Shown piece after piece: positions 36,390 through 44,958 of a DNA stretch of 64,000 nucleotides. The position numbers and the translations under genes were made by a program. Location: the NCBI RefSeq assembly GCF_031195445.1, contig NZ_CP133480.1:4270501-4334500 (forward strand). Reading direction: 5' to 3'. Positions within the stretch are counted from its first letter, which is position 1, and every line of letters begins with the position of its first letter. Below the pieces are notes generated by a model. The model was not told the DNA's origin. It saw only the letters and a program-made list of their open reading frames with translations, and searched no databases. This stretch comes from Acuticoccus sp. MNP-M23. Its GTDB lineage: Bacteria; Pseudomonadota; Alphaproteobacteria; Rhizobiales; Amorphaceae.

Positions 36390-38989
36390 TACCATGGTTC
36401 GTCGCTGCTCCCCCCTTGGGCAGGGGCTAACCCACCACCGATGCTCCACTCAACCTCGGCGCCGTCCTCCCAGTCAAACGGGATGCGGTTCGCCTCGCAC
36501 CACGCAGCCCGCGCCTCGGGCAGCCTCGGGAGCCAGCAGCCGCGAACCCACTCGGTGTGCACCTTCTCCTTCACCGCGGTCCGCCCGCCATTTGCCTTGA
36601 TCAGCGCACGCCCGAGCGAGCGGTTGTCCTCCCGCAGCTTGATCCTCTGCGTCCTTGCCCAACGCGCTAGGTCCTCGGTCGCGATGAACACGCTCCCATT
36701 GTCGCCGGTGAGCGTCGCCGCGCGCTCCCCGCTCAGCCACCCTTCGCGGATGACGGCCGGGGTTATGCCTCGCCACAGCAACTCGAAGACGGCCCGCTGC
36801 TCGCCCTGGAGGCCGGCGATCTTCTGGGCCATCAGGCCGGCGTTCTGCGGCACACCTCGGCGCGGATGCCAGTCGCCAAGGTCCATCTTGAGGAGGTCAT
36901 GGAGCATCGCCGCGTGGCCGCCCTCGTCCATCATCTGCCGCTTGAGGGCGGTGAAGTACACCTCGTCCTCCTTTCGGCCGCTGCCGACGTTGAACACCGC
37001 GAACCGGCGCTCATCGATCCCGGCCGGCACCGCCCAGTCCTCGTTCGCCGCGATTATGACGTGGAGGAAGTTGTCCTGCGCGGCGAGGTCCACGCCCTTG
37101 CGCTCGATGGCAAGCGTTGACTCGGTCAAGAGGCTCTTGAGCCTAGCTTCGGCCACACGGTCGCCGCTCCACACCGCCTCGTCGGCAAACAGCAGGCAGC
37201 ACTCGGCGAGGTGAGCGTTGAACCGGCCGGTGAGGTCACCCGCCTGGCAGTAGAAGGAGTGCGTGCCGAAAAGGTCCTTCATGGCCCACCCGAACATGCC
37301 CTTGCCGACGCCCTTCTCACCGACGAAGACGAGCGCCACCTCGGCCTGCTTGTCCGGGTTCTGCACCGCCCACGCCGCCCACCGCATGATGTAGCGGTCC
37401 GCTTCCCCATCGCCCGCGGCGAGGTTGTCGCGGATGTGGTCCCGCAGCATCGACCAGTCGCCAGCCCTCGGCTCGACACCAAAGCCCCGCCAGCGGTTGT
37501 AGTGCCCGTTGATCTCCTCCGGCCCGTTCGGCACAAACGTCAATCGACCATCGTACTCACGACGGTTCTTGTGGTCCAACCACCATTTCCCGAGTGGCTT
37601 CTTGATGTCGTCACCGTCCTTGTTCTGGCCGGTGACCACGAACCGGTTCTGGTAGCTTTTGACGATGTCTTCAAAGGTCTGAAGCTCAACATCCGGCCGG
37701 CCCTTCTCGTCAGTGCCAAAGGTCGCCACTACAGTCCCGCTTTTTCCGCCGCTCCGGCCGCCCCTCTTCAGCACCGCATGGCGCGCGTTCATCTCAAGCA
37801 ACTGTGGGCAATGGGCCGTCTCCCGCGCGCGCTCGATCTGCCGCGCGGCATAGGCCTGCGGCTTCGGCTGCGACAAGATGTGACCGCTGATCGCATAGTC
37901 CGGGTCAAGGATGACGGCCGCCATCTCGTCGTCCGAACAATCGGCCCGGACCATCTCGCAGAGCACACCAAAAACAGCCTCTGACCGGGAGCCGTAGCGG
38001 CCGGGCTCATCCGGATCGAACCCCTGGACGATGAGCTGCTTGACGCGAGCTGACACGCCTGCGGGGAGGTCATCGAGGCTGTTCAGCGTCGGAAGGTTGC
38101 CGCTGATCCTGACCTTGGTCGCTCCCCCGGTCGGATCGTCGTTGGACTGGACCCGAGGCGCCGCGGTGAACTGCTTCAGGCTGTAGACGCGGTCCCAGTC
38201 CTCATCGACCACGCGCGCCAGGGCCGGCTCGCGCCCCTTCGACCTCTTGCGCTCGTTGGGCACGTTGATGGTGCCGGGCAGCCGCATTATGCGGTCGATG
38301 TTGTGGCAGTGGTCGCCGCCTAGCAGGACCTCCAGCTGGATGTTGTACGCCTCCAGCTCCTCGGCCCGGCTCACGTCGCCGTCCGTGCGGTGCTCCTTGT
38401 CGAGCATCCAGAAGCCCTGATGCCCCCCTCCCGAAAAAATAATAACCGTGGGAGCGGGGTCAAACTCTTTTAGAACTTGCAGCGTCCGTTCCTGTTCGGC
38501 GGCGAAGTCCTCGCCGGCCCGCGGGTCCAAATCGACGTGCAAAGCGACCATGCTCTTCACGTCCTCCTTACTCGCCTTCTTCGTGATCGGGTTGATGGTC
38601 GGGTTCACGGTGAAGTAGAGGTTCTGCTTTCCCTGGCGCTCATCGACCCACTCGGTGAGCGCGTCCTCCTCCCCGCGCTGGAAGGTGCGGGTGTTCGTCT
38701 TGCCGGCGTCCACGATGATGGACGTGAGGACCCAGGGACCTTCCGGAGCCCAGGCCTGAAGGAAGCGGACCGCCTCGGGGGTGTTCCCCTTTATTGCCCC
38801 GCTCGCCGCATCGTCCGACAAGAATTCGGTATCGACTTCCGGCCGCGGTTCCTCTATATTTTTAGAGTAACCAGCTCCTCGGGCGGTACTGGCTACACTG
38901 TGGGTTTTGGCATAACCTGCGCTCCTCTGAACCCCGGCGGTTTCACCGCCGGGGTTTTCTTTTACAGTCTTCCCATTTTTGCTCTTCAT
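36389..38989 (-). CDS. Primase-polymerase / helicase replication protein (DUF5906 type)
   Basis: An 866-residue replication protein. The N-terminal half has archaeo-eukaryotic-primase motifs: ALHVDLD (151-155 region), SGGGHQGFW (186-194) and NIDRIMRLPG (230-239). The C-terminal half is a phage DUF5906/SF3-like helicase with Walker A GEKGVGKG (557-564), Walker B LLFADE (599-604) and VIIAANEDW (644-652). The architecture recalls the NrS-1 phage primase-polymerase. Start ATG 38989 with AAAGGA upstream. It abuts the repeat array, suggesting that it initiates replication there after excision. Confidence 0.82.
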   Translation of the reverse strand: MKSKNGKTVKENPGGETAGVQRSAGYAKTHSVASTARGAGYSKNIEEPRPEVDTEFLSDDAASGAIKGNTPEAVRFLQAWAPEGPWVLTSIIVDAGKTNTRTFQRGEEDALTEWVDERQGKQNLYFTVNPTINPITKKASKEDVKSMVALHVDLDPRAGEDFAAEQERTLQVLKEFDPAPTVIIFSGGGHQGFWMLDKEHRTDGDVSRAEELEAYNIQLEVLLGGDHCHNIDRIMRLPGTINVPNERKRSKGREPALARVVDEDWDRVYSLKQFTAAPRVQSNDDPTGGATKVRISGNLPTLNSLDDLPAGVSARVKQLIVQGFDPDEPGRYGSRSEAVFGVLCEMVRADCSDDEMAAVILDPDYAISGHILSQPKPQAYAARQIERARETAHCPQLLEMNARHAVLKRGGRSGGKSGTVVATFGTDEKGRPDVELQTFEDIVKSYQNRFVVTGQNKDGDDIKKPLGKWWLDHKNRREYDGRLTFVPNGPEEINGHYNRWRGFGVEPRAGDWSMLRDHIRDNLAAGDGEADRYIMRWAAWAVQNPDKQAEVALVFVGEKGVGKGMFGWAMKDLFGTHSFYCQAGDLTGRFNAHLAECCLLFADEAVWSGDRVAEARLKSLLTESTLAIERKGVDLAAQDNFLHVIIAANEDWAVPAGIDERRFAVFNVGSGRKEDEVYFTALKRQMMDEGGHAAMLHDLLKMDLGDWHPRRGVPQNAGLMAQKIAGLQGEQRAVFELLWRGITPAVIREGWLSGERAATLTGDNGSVFIATEDLARWARTQRIKLREDNRSLGRALIKANGGRTAVKEKVHTEWVRGCWLPRLPEARAAWCEANRIPFDWEDGAEVEWSIGGGLAPAQGGSSDEPW

Positions 38990-39073
38990 TTTGTAGATCC
39001 TTTATCTGGGCCACGTGTTGATGCATCTCTTCGCTCTCCATTTCTGAAACCCCATTTCAGCACTTCGCGTCCG

Positions 39074-39454
39074 TCACGCAAGCCCCGACACTTGTTGCTT
39101 CGGCCCGGCCCCGCGGAGCTGCTTCCGAAGTTCGACCATCGCCTCCTCCTCTGACAGCGCCTCGGCAGCCCAGCCGTCGGCCCCGCTGAAGAAGCGCACC
39201 TGCCGCTCGTCGCCCGCAAGGAGGATGACTGCGTGGAGGCGGTATCCGGCGGGGCTTGGGCTGCCGCCCCCCAATTCCCAGAACTGGGTCTCCGCCAGCG
39301 TGGCCTCGCGAATGCGGCAGCTCCGGCCCATCAGCGAGAGCCACTGCTTATCGGCGCGGATCGTGTCCTCCATCGCCTCGATGAGCTGGCGCATCACCCG
39401 CTCCTCCTTGGGCGCCACATCCTCGCTCGCAAAGATCATCGTGTCGCTCATCAT
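39074..39454 (-). CDS. Hypothetical protein of the element
   Basis: A 126-residue acidic protein starting MMSDTMIF; central part has a beta-rich segment (YRLHAVILLAGDERQVRFFSG) and a helical C-terminus. No recognised family. Located between the HTH regulator and the primase gene, separated from the latter by about 85 bases, likely within the same transcript. Confidence 0.55.
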   Translation of the reverse strand: MMSDTMIFASEDVAPKEERVMRQLIEAMEDTIRADKQWLSLMGRSCRIREATLAETQFWELGGGSPSPAGYRLHAVILLAGDERQVRFFSGADGWAAEALSEEEAMVELRKQLRGAGPKQQVSGLA

Positions 39455-39555
39455 GAATACAACTCCATTGTTCGAATGCCGATAGAACTATAGTTGTACT
39501 GTAGTTTGTCGTATAGTTCACTTTGCCGATGCTACAAGAATTAGCCTTATACAAT

Positions 39556-40296
39556 CTACTTCGATTGCCATGCCTCAAGCGCACTTCGGAGATACACGAC
39601 AGTGTTCCCCACGCGGGCGAAGGGAGGCCCTCCGCTGCCGCGCCGCCAGCTTTCGAGCCGCGACGTGCGGATGCCGAGGTGGTCCGCCGCCTCGCGGGTG
39701 ATCATGAGCTGGTCACCCCGCTGCGCCGCCTGATCCCTCGCCTCTTGGAGCGCCTCTTCGACTTTCGCCCTGGCGCGATGCCCGCTCTCGACGCACCTGG
39801 CCCGCTTGACCGCCGGCACCTCCCGGCGCGCCCGGTTCGCGGCCTCGGCCCGCTTACCAGCCGCGCTGCGGCGCTCTCGGGTCGCCTCGGCTCTGCCGGT
39901 TTCATCATCGGCAGCCGCGCGCCGCCGGCTGGCACCATCGTCTTCTGCGCGGAGTGCCGCACGGCCGGCAGCCGCAAGCGACGGTGTCGCGCTCTGGCGC
40001 TGGGACCCTCCCCCGGCAACCCGCGCTGCCAGCGCCTCGACATGGTTGATCACGTCGCGCGGTTCACGTGCGAGATCCGATCCGACCAGCTCCGTCCATT
40101 CCGCAAATGCCTTCCACAGGGCATCGGCCCGCGCGGCCTCTCGGCGTGGCAGCGCCATCTGGGCCTCGGTGATGGTCGTGATCTTCCGGCCGAGGAGCAC
40201 TACTGCACGCAGCTGAATAGCCGCCCGAAATGTCGGCGCGCTGTGCGTGAGGAAGGTCGCAGCGTGACCGGAGCTTATCCATTCATGGAAGTTCAC
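39556..40296 (-). CDS. Two-part protein with C-terminal AlpA/excisionase-like HTH
   Basis: About 246 residues. GTG 40296 is chosen: GGAGG lies eight bases upstream and the start overlaps the preceding stop (GTGA). The C-terminal 50 residues form a helix-turn-helix_17 domain (LMITREAADHLGIRTSRLESWRRG, then VVYLRSALEAW). Residues about 100-190 are a charged Ala/Arg/Glu linker, probably coiled or disordered; the N-terminal 90 residues are not recognised. Having the HTH at the end of a long protein is unusual for an AlpA regulator. Confidence 0.6.
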   Translation of the reverse strand: MNFHEWISSGHAATFLTHSAPTFRAAIQLRAVVLLGRKITTITEAQMALPRREAARADALWKAFAEWTELVGSDLAREPRDVINHVEALAARVAGGGSQRQSATPSLAAAGRAALRAEDDGASRRRAAADDETGRAEATRERRSAAGKRAEAANRARREVPAVKRARCVESGHRARAKVEEALQEARDQAAQRGDQLMITREAADHLGIRTSRLESWRRGSGGPPFARVGNTVVYLRSALEAWQSK

Positions 40297-40409
40297 CTGC
40301 ACGCCCTCCGCATCCGCGCATGAGGAAGCTCGCCAGAGGTCTGTTCCATGAACGCGTCAAGATCCGCGCGGAGCCCGTCCGGGAAACTGATGACGTATGT
40401 GAGGTTCAT
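40293..40409 (-). CDS. 38-residue coupled small protein
   Basis: Product begins MNLTYVISFPDGLRADLDAF and ends in a basic tail. Its ATG overlaps the upstream stop (ATGA) and its own stop overlaps the next start (GTGA), so it is embedded between two coupled genes. The sequence hints at a small ribbon-helix or helical DNA-binding fragment but is too short for assignment. Confidence 0.5.
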   Translation of the reverse strand: MNLTYVISFPDGLRADLDAFMEQTSGELPHARMRRACR

Positions 40410-40687
40410 TGCACCGCCCCCTGGTTCATCCAGGCGACCACGCCCGCTCGGGGGTATCGGATCGTGCGTGCGGTTGGGCGGACGAACGGCGGGCCTTCGC
40501 CCCGCTCCCTCATCGCCTCCAGCGAACGCGCGGTCTTGCCAATGATCCGCGCGACGTCAGCGGTGGTCAGGTACTCGGCAGGCGCCTGACCAAGCAACTC
40601 GGCACGCAGCTCGTCACGAAGCGTGCCGCGCATCTTCTCAACGGCGCGCTCGACGGCGCGCTCAATCTCTTCATGTGTGGTGGTCAC
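40406..40687 (-). CDS. AlpA-like helix-turn-helix regulator
   Basis: A 93-residue protein from GTG 40687. N-terminal half is a charged helix (EEIERAVERAVEKMRGTL), C-terminal half is a MerR/AlpA-type winged HTH (LTTADVARIIGKTARSLEAMRERG, then IRYPRAGVVAWM). In satellites and prophages such proteins activate the excision or replication operon. First gene of a coupled trio after the integrase. Confidence 0.7.
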   Translation of the reverse strand: MTTTHEEIERAVERAVEKMRGTLRDELRAELLGQAPAEYLTTADVARIIGKTARSLEAMRERGEGPPFVRPTARTIRYPRAGVVAWMNQGAVQ

Positions 40688-40854
40688 GGACTACCCCCGT
40701 CAGCTGAAGCCGGGTGCTTCCTCCTCCCGGCTCACAGTGACGGACGCGTGCAGCCTCGGCCGCTCTCGGGTTGCGTCCCCCCACAAGGGCATGCGGGGTC
40801 CCCCGGTCAATCGGCGCGTCCCGCTAAGGCCGGCCGGGGTTGTGTAGTCCCCTT

Positions 40855-42078
40855 CTACCTACGCGTGCGCGCGGTGGAAGGCAAGGGCGCACCCTTATCT
40901 CGCAGCAGCTGTGGGTCTCCGCCGAGGCGGCGCACATGGGTGCTGATCCGCTGCTGTTCGGCCCGGAGATGCGTCATCGCACGCAATGTGAGGTAGCCGT
41001 CATGTACGTCGCCGAATGCATGGTTCATGAGGGCCATCGAGTCAGTCTTGGGAACGCCTGCGGTGGCGGCGAACGTCCGGAAGCTCTGCCGCAGGTCGTT
41101 GCCCCAGTGGCTCAGCGTGTTGCGGTCCTCCCGCCATTCCTCGATGTGGCCGCTCTTGCTCTGCGCCGGGAAGATCCAGGGCGAGCCCGGGAACAGCACC
41201 GCGCCCGCCCGGCGAGCGAGGATCAGGCACCGCGATGCCTCGCGGCTAAGCGGAACCTTGAATGCCCGCCGCTCGCCCCCTTTTGGGCGGGGGATAAAGA
41301 GAGTGCGGCGCGCCAAGTCGATGTGCTCCCAACGGGCCTCGGCGAGCGCACCCGGCCGACTGCCTGTGAGCAGTGTTAGCGCGTGGAACGCGCGGCGGAG
41401 AGGATTGTCTAGGCGGTCGAGCTGCGCAAACCAAGCCGGGAGCGCTGCCCCGTCCAGCGCGGTCGAGCGGCGCTGCGGTGCGTCGAGCCGGACGGCCATC
41501 GCCGGGTTGTAGGCTGGTAGCTCGGGGTCGAGCCGCTGACGGAACGCGAGGTTATAGGCGCGACGGAGGGTGACGACGGCGGCCCGTGCCGCGGACTGAC
41601 CGCGGGCGGCCGCAACCTCGGCGTGCCGCTGCCGGACCTCGGCGGGGTTCTCCGACAGCCGCGCGAGCGGGACATCACGCCAGTCCGCAAGGATCCCCGC
41701 TCCCCACCGGTAGTAGGTCACCGTGTTGGTCGACCGCCGCCCAGCAGCAACGTCTGCGTCGAGGCCGGCAAACAGTTCGTCCAGCGCGCCGCCCAGGGTC
41801 AGCCGCCGCGTCTTGGGCGCACTCGCCTCGGCCAGCTCCACCCGCGCTGCCCGCGCTGCCCGCCGGGCGTCGGCGACAGTGATCTGAGGATGCCGGCCGA
41901 GCGTCTTTTTCCGCGTCACGCGCCTGCCCAAGCGGTCGATGGTGTCCACCTGCACGGTGAAGGTCTTGGTCCGCTTTCCCACGACCAGGAAGAAGCCCGG
42001 CTCCTCTTCGTGGCGGACGATAACCTGCCCCTGCTCGGCGAACGGCAGCGCCTCGATGGCGTCCTTCGTAAACTTCAC
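40855..42078 (-). CDS. Tyrosine-type site-specific integrase
   Basis: A 407-residue phage/island integrase: N-terminal DUF4102-like arm-binding part (to ~residue 90), core-binding domain, then the catalytic domain with Arg in TGSRPG (R241), NDLRQSFRT (R330), NHAFGD (H353) and tyrosine in DGYLTLR (Y362). The usual His of the HxLR motif is Asn here (N327), a tolerated variant in some integrases. Located 138 bases from attR, so it catalyses integration into the tRNA-Lys end. Ends near the AlpA-like gene, all reading leftward. Confidence 0.92.
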   Translation of the reverse strand: MKFTKDAIEALPFAEQGQVIVRHEEEPGFFLVVGKRTKTFTVQVDTIDRLGRRVTRKKTLGRHPQITVADARRAARAARVELAEASAPKTRRLTLGGALDELFAGLDADVAAGRRSTNTVTYYRWGAGILADWRDVPLARLSENPAEVRQRHAEVAAARGQSAARAAVVTLRRAYNLAFRQRLDPELPAYNPAMAVRLDAPQRRSTALDGAALPAWFAQLDRLDNPLRRAFHALTLLTGSRPGALAEARWEHIDLARRTLFIPRPKGGERRAFKVPLSREASRCLILARRAGAVLFPGSPWIFPAQSKSGHIEEWREDRNTLSHWGNDLRQSFRTFAATAGVPKTDSMALMNHAFGDVHDGYLTLRAMTHLRAEQQRISTHVRRLGGDPQLLRDKGAPLPSTARTRR

Positions 42079-42215
42079 GCCGCCCCTCCTAAGACGGATT
42101 AAAGACGGTCAGCCGTCTTAGAGGGTCGGCCACCCGCTAGCCGAAGTTAGCGCGAAAGCGGCAGAAAATCTAGCGTTTCGGGGGTGGAATTCGGTGGGCG
42201 AGTACCAGAACAGAA

Positions 42216-42264
42216 CGACTTTTAATCGAACGGTCCGGGGTTCGAGCCCCCGCCGGCGTACCAA
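42216..42264 (+). repeat. attR: 49-bp copy of the tRNA-Lys 3' end
   Basis: Identical to 23998-24046; carries the anticodon-stem through CCA part of tRNA-Lys without the 5' half, so it is not a functional tRNA. It marks the right end of the integrated element. Confidence 0.95.
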
Positions 42265-42347
42265 TCTCCCTGGCCCGTCAAGTACCGCCGCAACTCAGCC
42301 CAGCCGCCTGAGCACGAACGCCGCCACATCGCGGGGACCCGTTCAGC

Positions 42348-43976
42348 TCAACGCTTTTCCGGGCTGAGGCCGTGCGCCGCGACGAGGATTTCCGCGGCGC
42401 GTTCAGCGATGATTGCCGTCGGCGCCATCGTGTTGCCAGTCGCAATCTCCGGCATGATGGAGGCATCCGCGACGCGCAGCCCCTCCACGCCGTAAACGCG
42501 CAGCTTTCCGTCCACCACCGACATGTCGTCCCGCCCCATCTTCGCCGAGCAGCTCTCGTGAAAATAGGTGCCGGCGGCGTCGCGGATGAAGGCCTCCATC
42601 TCAGCGCCACCGAGGTTGCCCGGCATGAGTTCGCGCTTGCGATAGGGCGCGCAAAATTCAGAATTGCCGATTTCGCGGCACATCTTCACGCAAGCCACCA
42701 TTGCATCGAGGTCCGTCTGCGCGCTGAGGAAATTTGCCTCAATCAGCGGCGCGTCGCGCCAGTCGGCCGAGGCCAGGCGAACCTCCCCGCGGCTGTCGGG
42801 GCGGGCAAGGCCCGGCGCCAGCGTCCATGCGCTGGATGGGCCCTTCGGCAGATCATATTCTGCCGCCGTGATCTCGGAGCCGAAGGGGCATTCTTCCAGC
42901 ACCGGCATCAGGTCGGGCGTGGGAAGGTCCGGGCGGCTTTTGGCGTAAAAGACGAACTCCGCCGCGTTGTTGCGGGGCGGCTCCGGCGTGAAATACTCCC
43001 AGCAGCAGCCTGCCAGAAGGATGTGATCCTGAAAATTCTGCCCGACACCCGGCAGATGCTGAGCAACCTCGATCCCGTGGCGCCCCAGTTTGCCGGCATC
43101 GCCGATCCCCGACAGCATCAGAAGTTTGGGGGTGTTGATTGCGCCCGCGCTCAGGATCACTTCGCGCGACGCGGCAACGGTATATTGCCGGCCCCGGTGG
43201 ACGAAGTTCACCCCGGTCACGCGCTTGCCCTCGCGCGTCAGCGAGACGATCTCGGCGCACAGCTTCACGTCGAGATTGGGCCGGCCCATGAAGGGGTGAA
43301 TATAGGTGGCGGCCATCGAGACGCGCTCGTTGCCGTCCTGCACCAGAACGTTGGCGAGCCCGCAGCCCCCCTCGCCCTCCATTGCCGCGCCGTTGATGTC
43401 TTCGACGAAGGGAATGCCGATCGCTTCGGCGCCCTTGATCAGCCCGGCCACCAGCGGAACCGGGTCAGTGGGCTGGAGGATGTTCAGCAATCCGCCCTGC
43501 CCCCGGCGCTCGGGGTCGGGCGGACCCTGCCAGTCCTCGATCTTGCGGTAGATGCGCAGGACGTTCTCGTAGCTCCACCCCTCATCGCCGGACAGTTCGG
43601 CCCAGAGATCGTAATCGTGCTTGTGACCACGCGCCCAGATCGACCCGTTGATCGACGAGCCGCCCCCCAGGACCTTGCCCATGGGCAGCACCGGCGTGCG
43701 ACCGTTCAGGCTGTCAGCCGGCTCAGCCCTGTAGCACCAGTCGCGCTCGGACTGGATGTTGGACATCCACAGCGTGCTGTCGACCACGGACGGCACAAGG
43801 TCGGATCCGCCGGCCTCCAGCAGAAGGACCGTCACCGACGGATCTTCTGCAAGGCGTCGCGCGACAACGCAGCCGGCGGTGCCGCCGCCGCAGACGATGA
43901 AGTCGTACGTCCCGCGAAGACCATCGCTGTAGCGTTCCCGGTCGGCTTTCAGGAGAGCGGGGCTTTTCTGGTTCAT
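42348..43976 (-). CDS. GMC-family oxidoreductase (choline-dehydrogenase-like)
   Basis: A 542-residue flavoprotein: FAD-binding DFIVCGGGTAGCVVARRL near residue 25, GMC signature MGKVLGGGSSINGSIWARG near 100, second signature with SAGAINTPKLLMLSGIGD, and C-terminal YFHESCSAKMG plus NTMAPTAIIAERAAE. The catalytic His is within FHESC. It closes the importer operon, 36 bases after the acetamidase gene, which suggests oxidation of an alcohol or polyol brought in by that transporter. Distinct in sequence from the GMC enzyme at 5422-7008. Confidence 0.87.
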   Translation of the reverse strand: MNQKSPALLKADRERYSDGLRGTYDFIVCGGGTAGCVVARRLAEDPSVTVLLLEAGGSDLVPSVVDSTLWMSNIQSERDWCYRAEPADSLNGRTPVLPMGKVLGGGSSINGSIWARGHKHDYDLWAELSGDEGWSYENVLRIYRKIEDWQGPPDPERRGQGGLLNILQPTDPVPLVAGLIKGAEAIGIPFVEDINGAAMEGEGGCGLANVLVQDGNERVSMAATYIHPFMGRPNLDVKLCAEIVSLTREGKRVTGVNFVHRGRQYTVAASREVILSAGAINTPKLLMLSGIGDAGKLGRHGIEVAQHLPGVGQNFQDHILLAGCCWEYFTPEPPRNNAAEFVFYAKSRPDLPTPDLMPVLEECPFGSEITAAEYDLPKGPSSAWTLAPGLARPDSRGEVRLASADWRDAPLIEANFLSAQTDLDAMVACVKMCREIGNSEFCAPYRKRELMPGNLGGAEMEAFIRDAAGTYFHESCSAKMGRDDMSVVDGKLRVYGVEGLRVADASIMPEIATGNTMAPTAIIAERAAEILVAAHGLSPEKR

Positions 43977-44012
43977 GGAGTGTCCGATCGGAAACCTGAT
44001 GGCCGCGTCATC

Positions 44013-44954
44013 TCAATCGCGCCCGATTGCCGACTTCGGCAGGACCGTGTGAATGCCCTTGTTGCCGTCGACGAGCTGGGTGACCCGCATGTCGGCGGCG
44101 AGCGAGCACAACGTGTAGGCGTCGCGCCGGTCCATGCCGTGCTCGGTGGCAAGGAGATCGATCATCTGCCGCAGCGCCGTTTTGGCCGCGTCATCAAGAT
44201 CCGGGTCGAAGGCCATGGTGATGATCTCGCTGGCCGTTTCCGCGCGAGGCAATGAAAGCGTCATGTCCTTTCGAAGGTGGAATTCGAATGTGCCGCGCAT
44301 GGCGGTCTCCAGCGCGGTGAGGCAGACCTCGCCGTCGCCCTGCACGCCGTGCCCGTCGCCGGTGGAGAACAGCGCGCCCTCGTTCCAGACAGGCAGGAAC
44401 AGCGTCGTACCGGCCTTCAGCTCCTTGTTGTCCATGTTCCCGCCATGCTCACGCGGTTCGGCGGTGCCGATGCGGCCGTAGGCGGCGGGGGGCGCCACAC
44501 CGTAAATGCCGAAGAACGGATCGAGCGGCAGCGTCTTGCCCCAGGGGGTCTTGACCGTGCCCGCCGCAATGTCGATGGGCATGTGCAGGAGCCGGCGCTC
44601 GGGAAAATCCTCGGGCAGCGTGCCGAGCAGCGGCTCGACGACGTTCCAGCCCCAGCTCTGCCGCAGCTCGCACGAGAGGATCCGCACCTCCAGCACATCA
44701 CCGGGCTGCGCGCCGCGGACAAAGACCGGCCCTGTCAGAAAGTGCGGCCCCCGGCCGCGCTCGCACCTTTGGTGCACCTCGGGGTGTTCGGGCAGGATCT
44801 CGAACCCGGCGGGCGGCATGTCCTCCGGTTCCCCGGACAGGGTTTCGAAGGTGACGGTGTCGCCGCTGTCGATCTCCAGGACAGGGGCGCGTGCCGCATC
44901 GAAATAGCCCCAGGCAACGGTTTCCGGAGTGGCGGGAAGATTGTGATGCGCCAT
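44013..44954 (-). CDS. Acetamidase/formamidase family protein
   Basis: A 313-residue cytosolic hydrolase of the FmdA/AmdA family, which releases ammonia from short amides. Recognisable blocks: TGPVFVRGAQPGDVLEV, GGNMDNKEL and LFSTGDGHGVQGDGEV, then the DRRDAYTLCSLAADMRVTQLV C-terminal segment. It follows the inner-membrane permease with a 4-base gap, so it is part of the transport operon and implies an amide-containing or amide-derived substrate. Confidence 0.85.
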   Translation of the reverse strand: MAHHNLPATPETVAWGYFDAARAPVLEIDSGDTVTFETLSGEPEDMPPAGFEILPEHPEVHQRCERGRGPHFLTGPVFVRGAQPGDVLEVRILSCELRQSWGWNVVEPLLGTLPEDFPERRLLHMPIDIAAGTVKTPWGKTLPLDPFFGIYGVAPPAAYGRIGTAEPREHGGNMDNKELKAGTTLFLPVWNEGALFSTGDGHGVQGDGEVCLTALETAMRGTFEFHLRKDMTLSLPRAETASEIITMAFDPDLDDAAKTALRQMIDLLATEHGMDRRDAYTLCSLAADMRVTQLVDGNKGIHTVLPKSAIGRD

Positions 44955-44958
44955 GATT

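Larger units (their letters stand above)
23998..42264 (-). mobile_element. Integrated phage-satellite-like element in tRNA-Lys
   Basis: The element is bounded by perfect 49-bp direct repeats at 23998-24046 and 42216-42264, with a tyrosine integrase beside the right repeat. About 18.2 kb between repeats, of which 1.2 kb is a later IS insertion. It encodes AlpA-like regulators, a prim-pol/helicase next to a repeat-rich probable origin, two Nu1-like small-terminase proteins, a tape-measure protein and a major capsid protein, but no recognisable large terminase, portal, protease, baseplate or lysis genes. This gene set is closer to a phage satellite than to a complete prophage; a deleted prophage remains possible. 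Confidence 0.82.

Noticed and set aside
23998-42264. Classification as a complete prophage
   Set aside because: Only capsid, tape-measure and small-terminase-like genes are present; portal, TerL, protease, tail tube, baseplate and lysis genes are not seen.
42216-42264. Second tRNA-Lys gene
   Set aside because: Only the 3' half is present; no matching 5' acceptor and D-arm upstream. It is attR.
42372-44255. 627-residue plus-strand frame across the GMC dehydrogenase
   Set aside because: It is antisense to a clear flavoprotein gene; the translation shows no family features.
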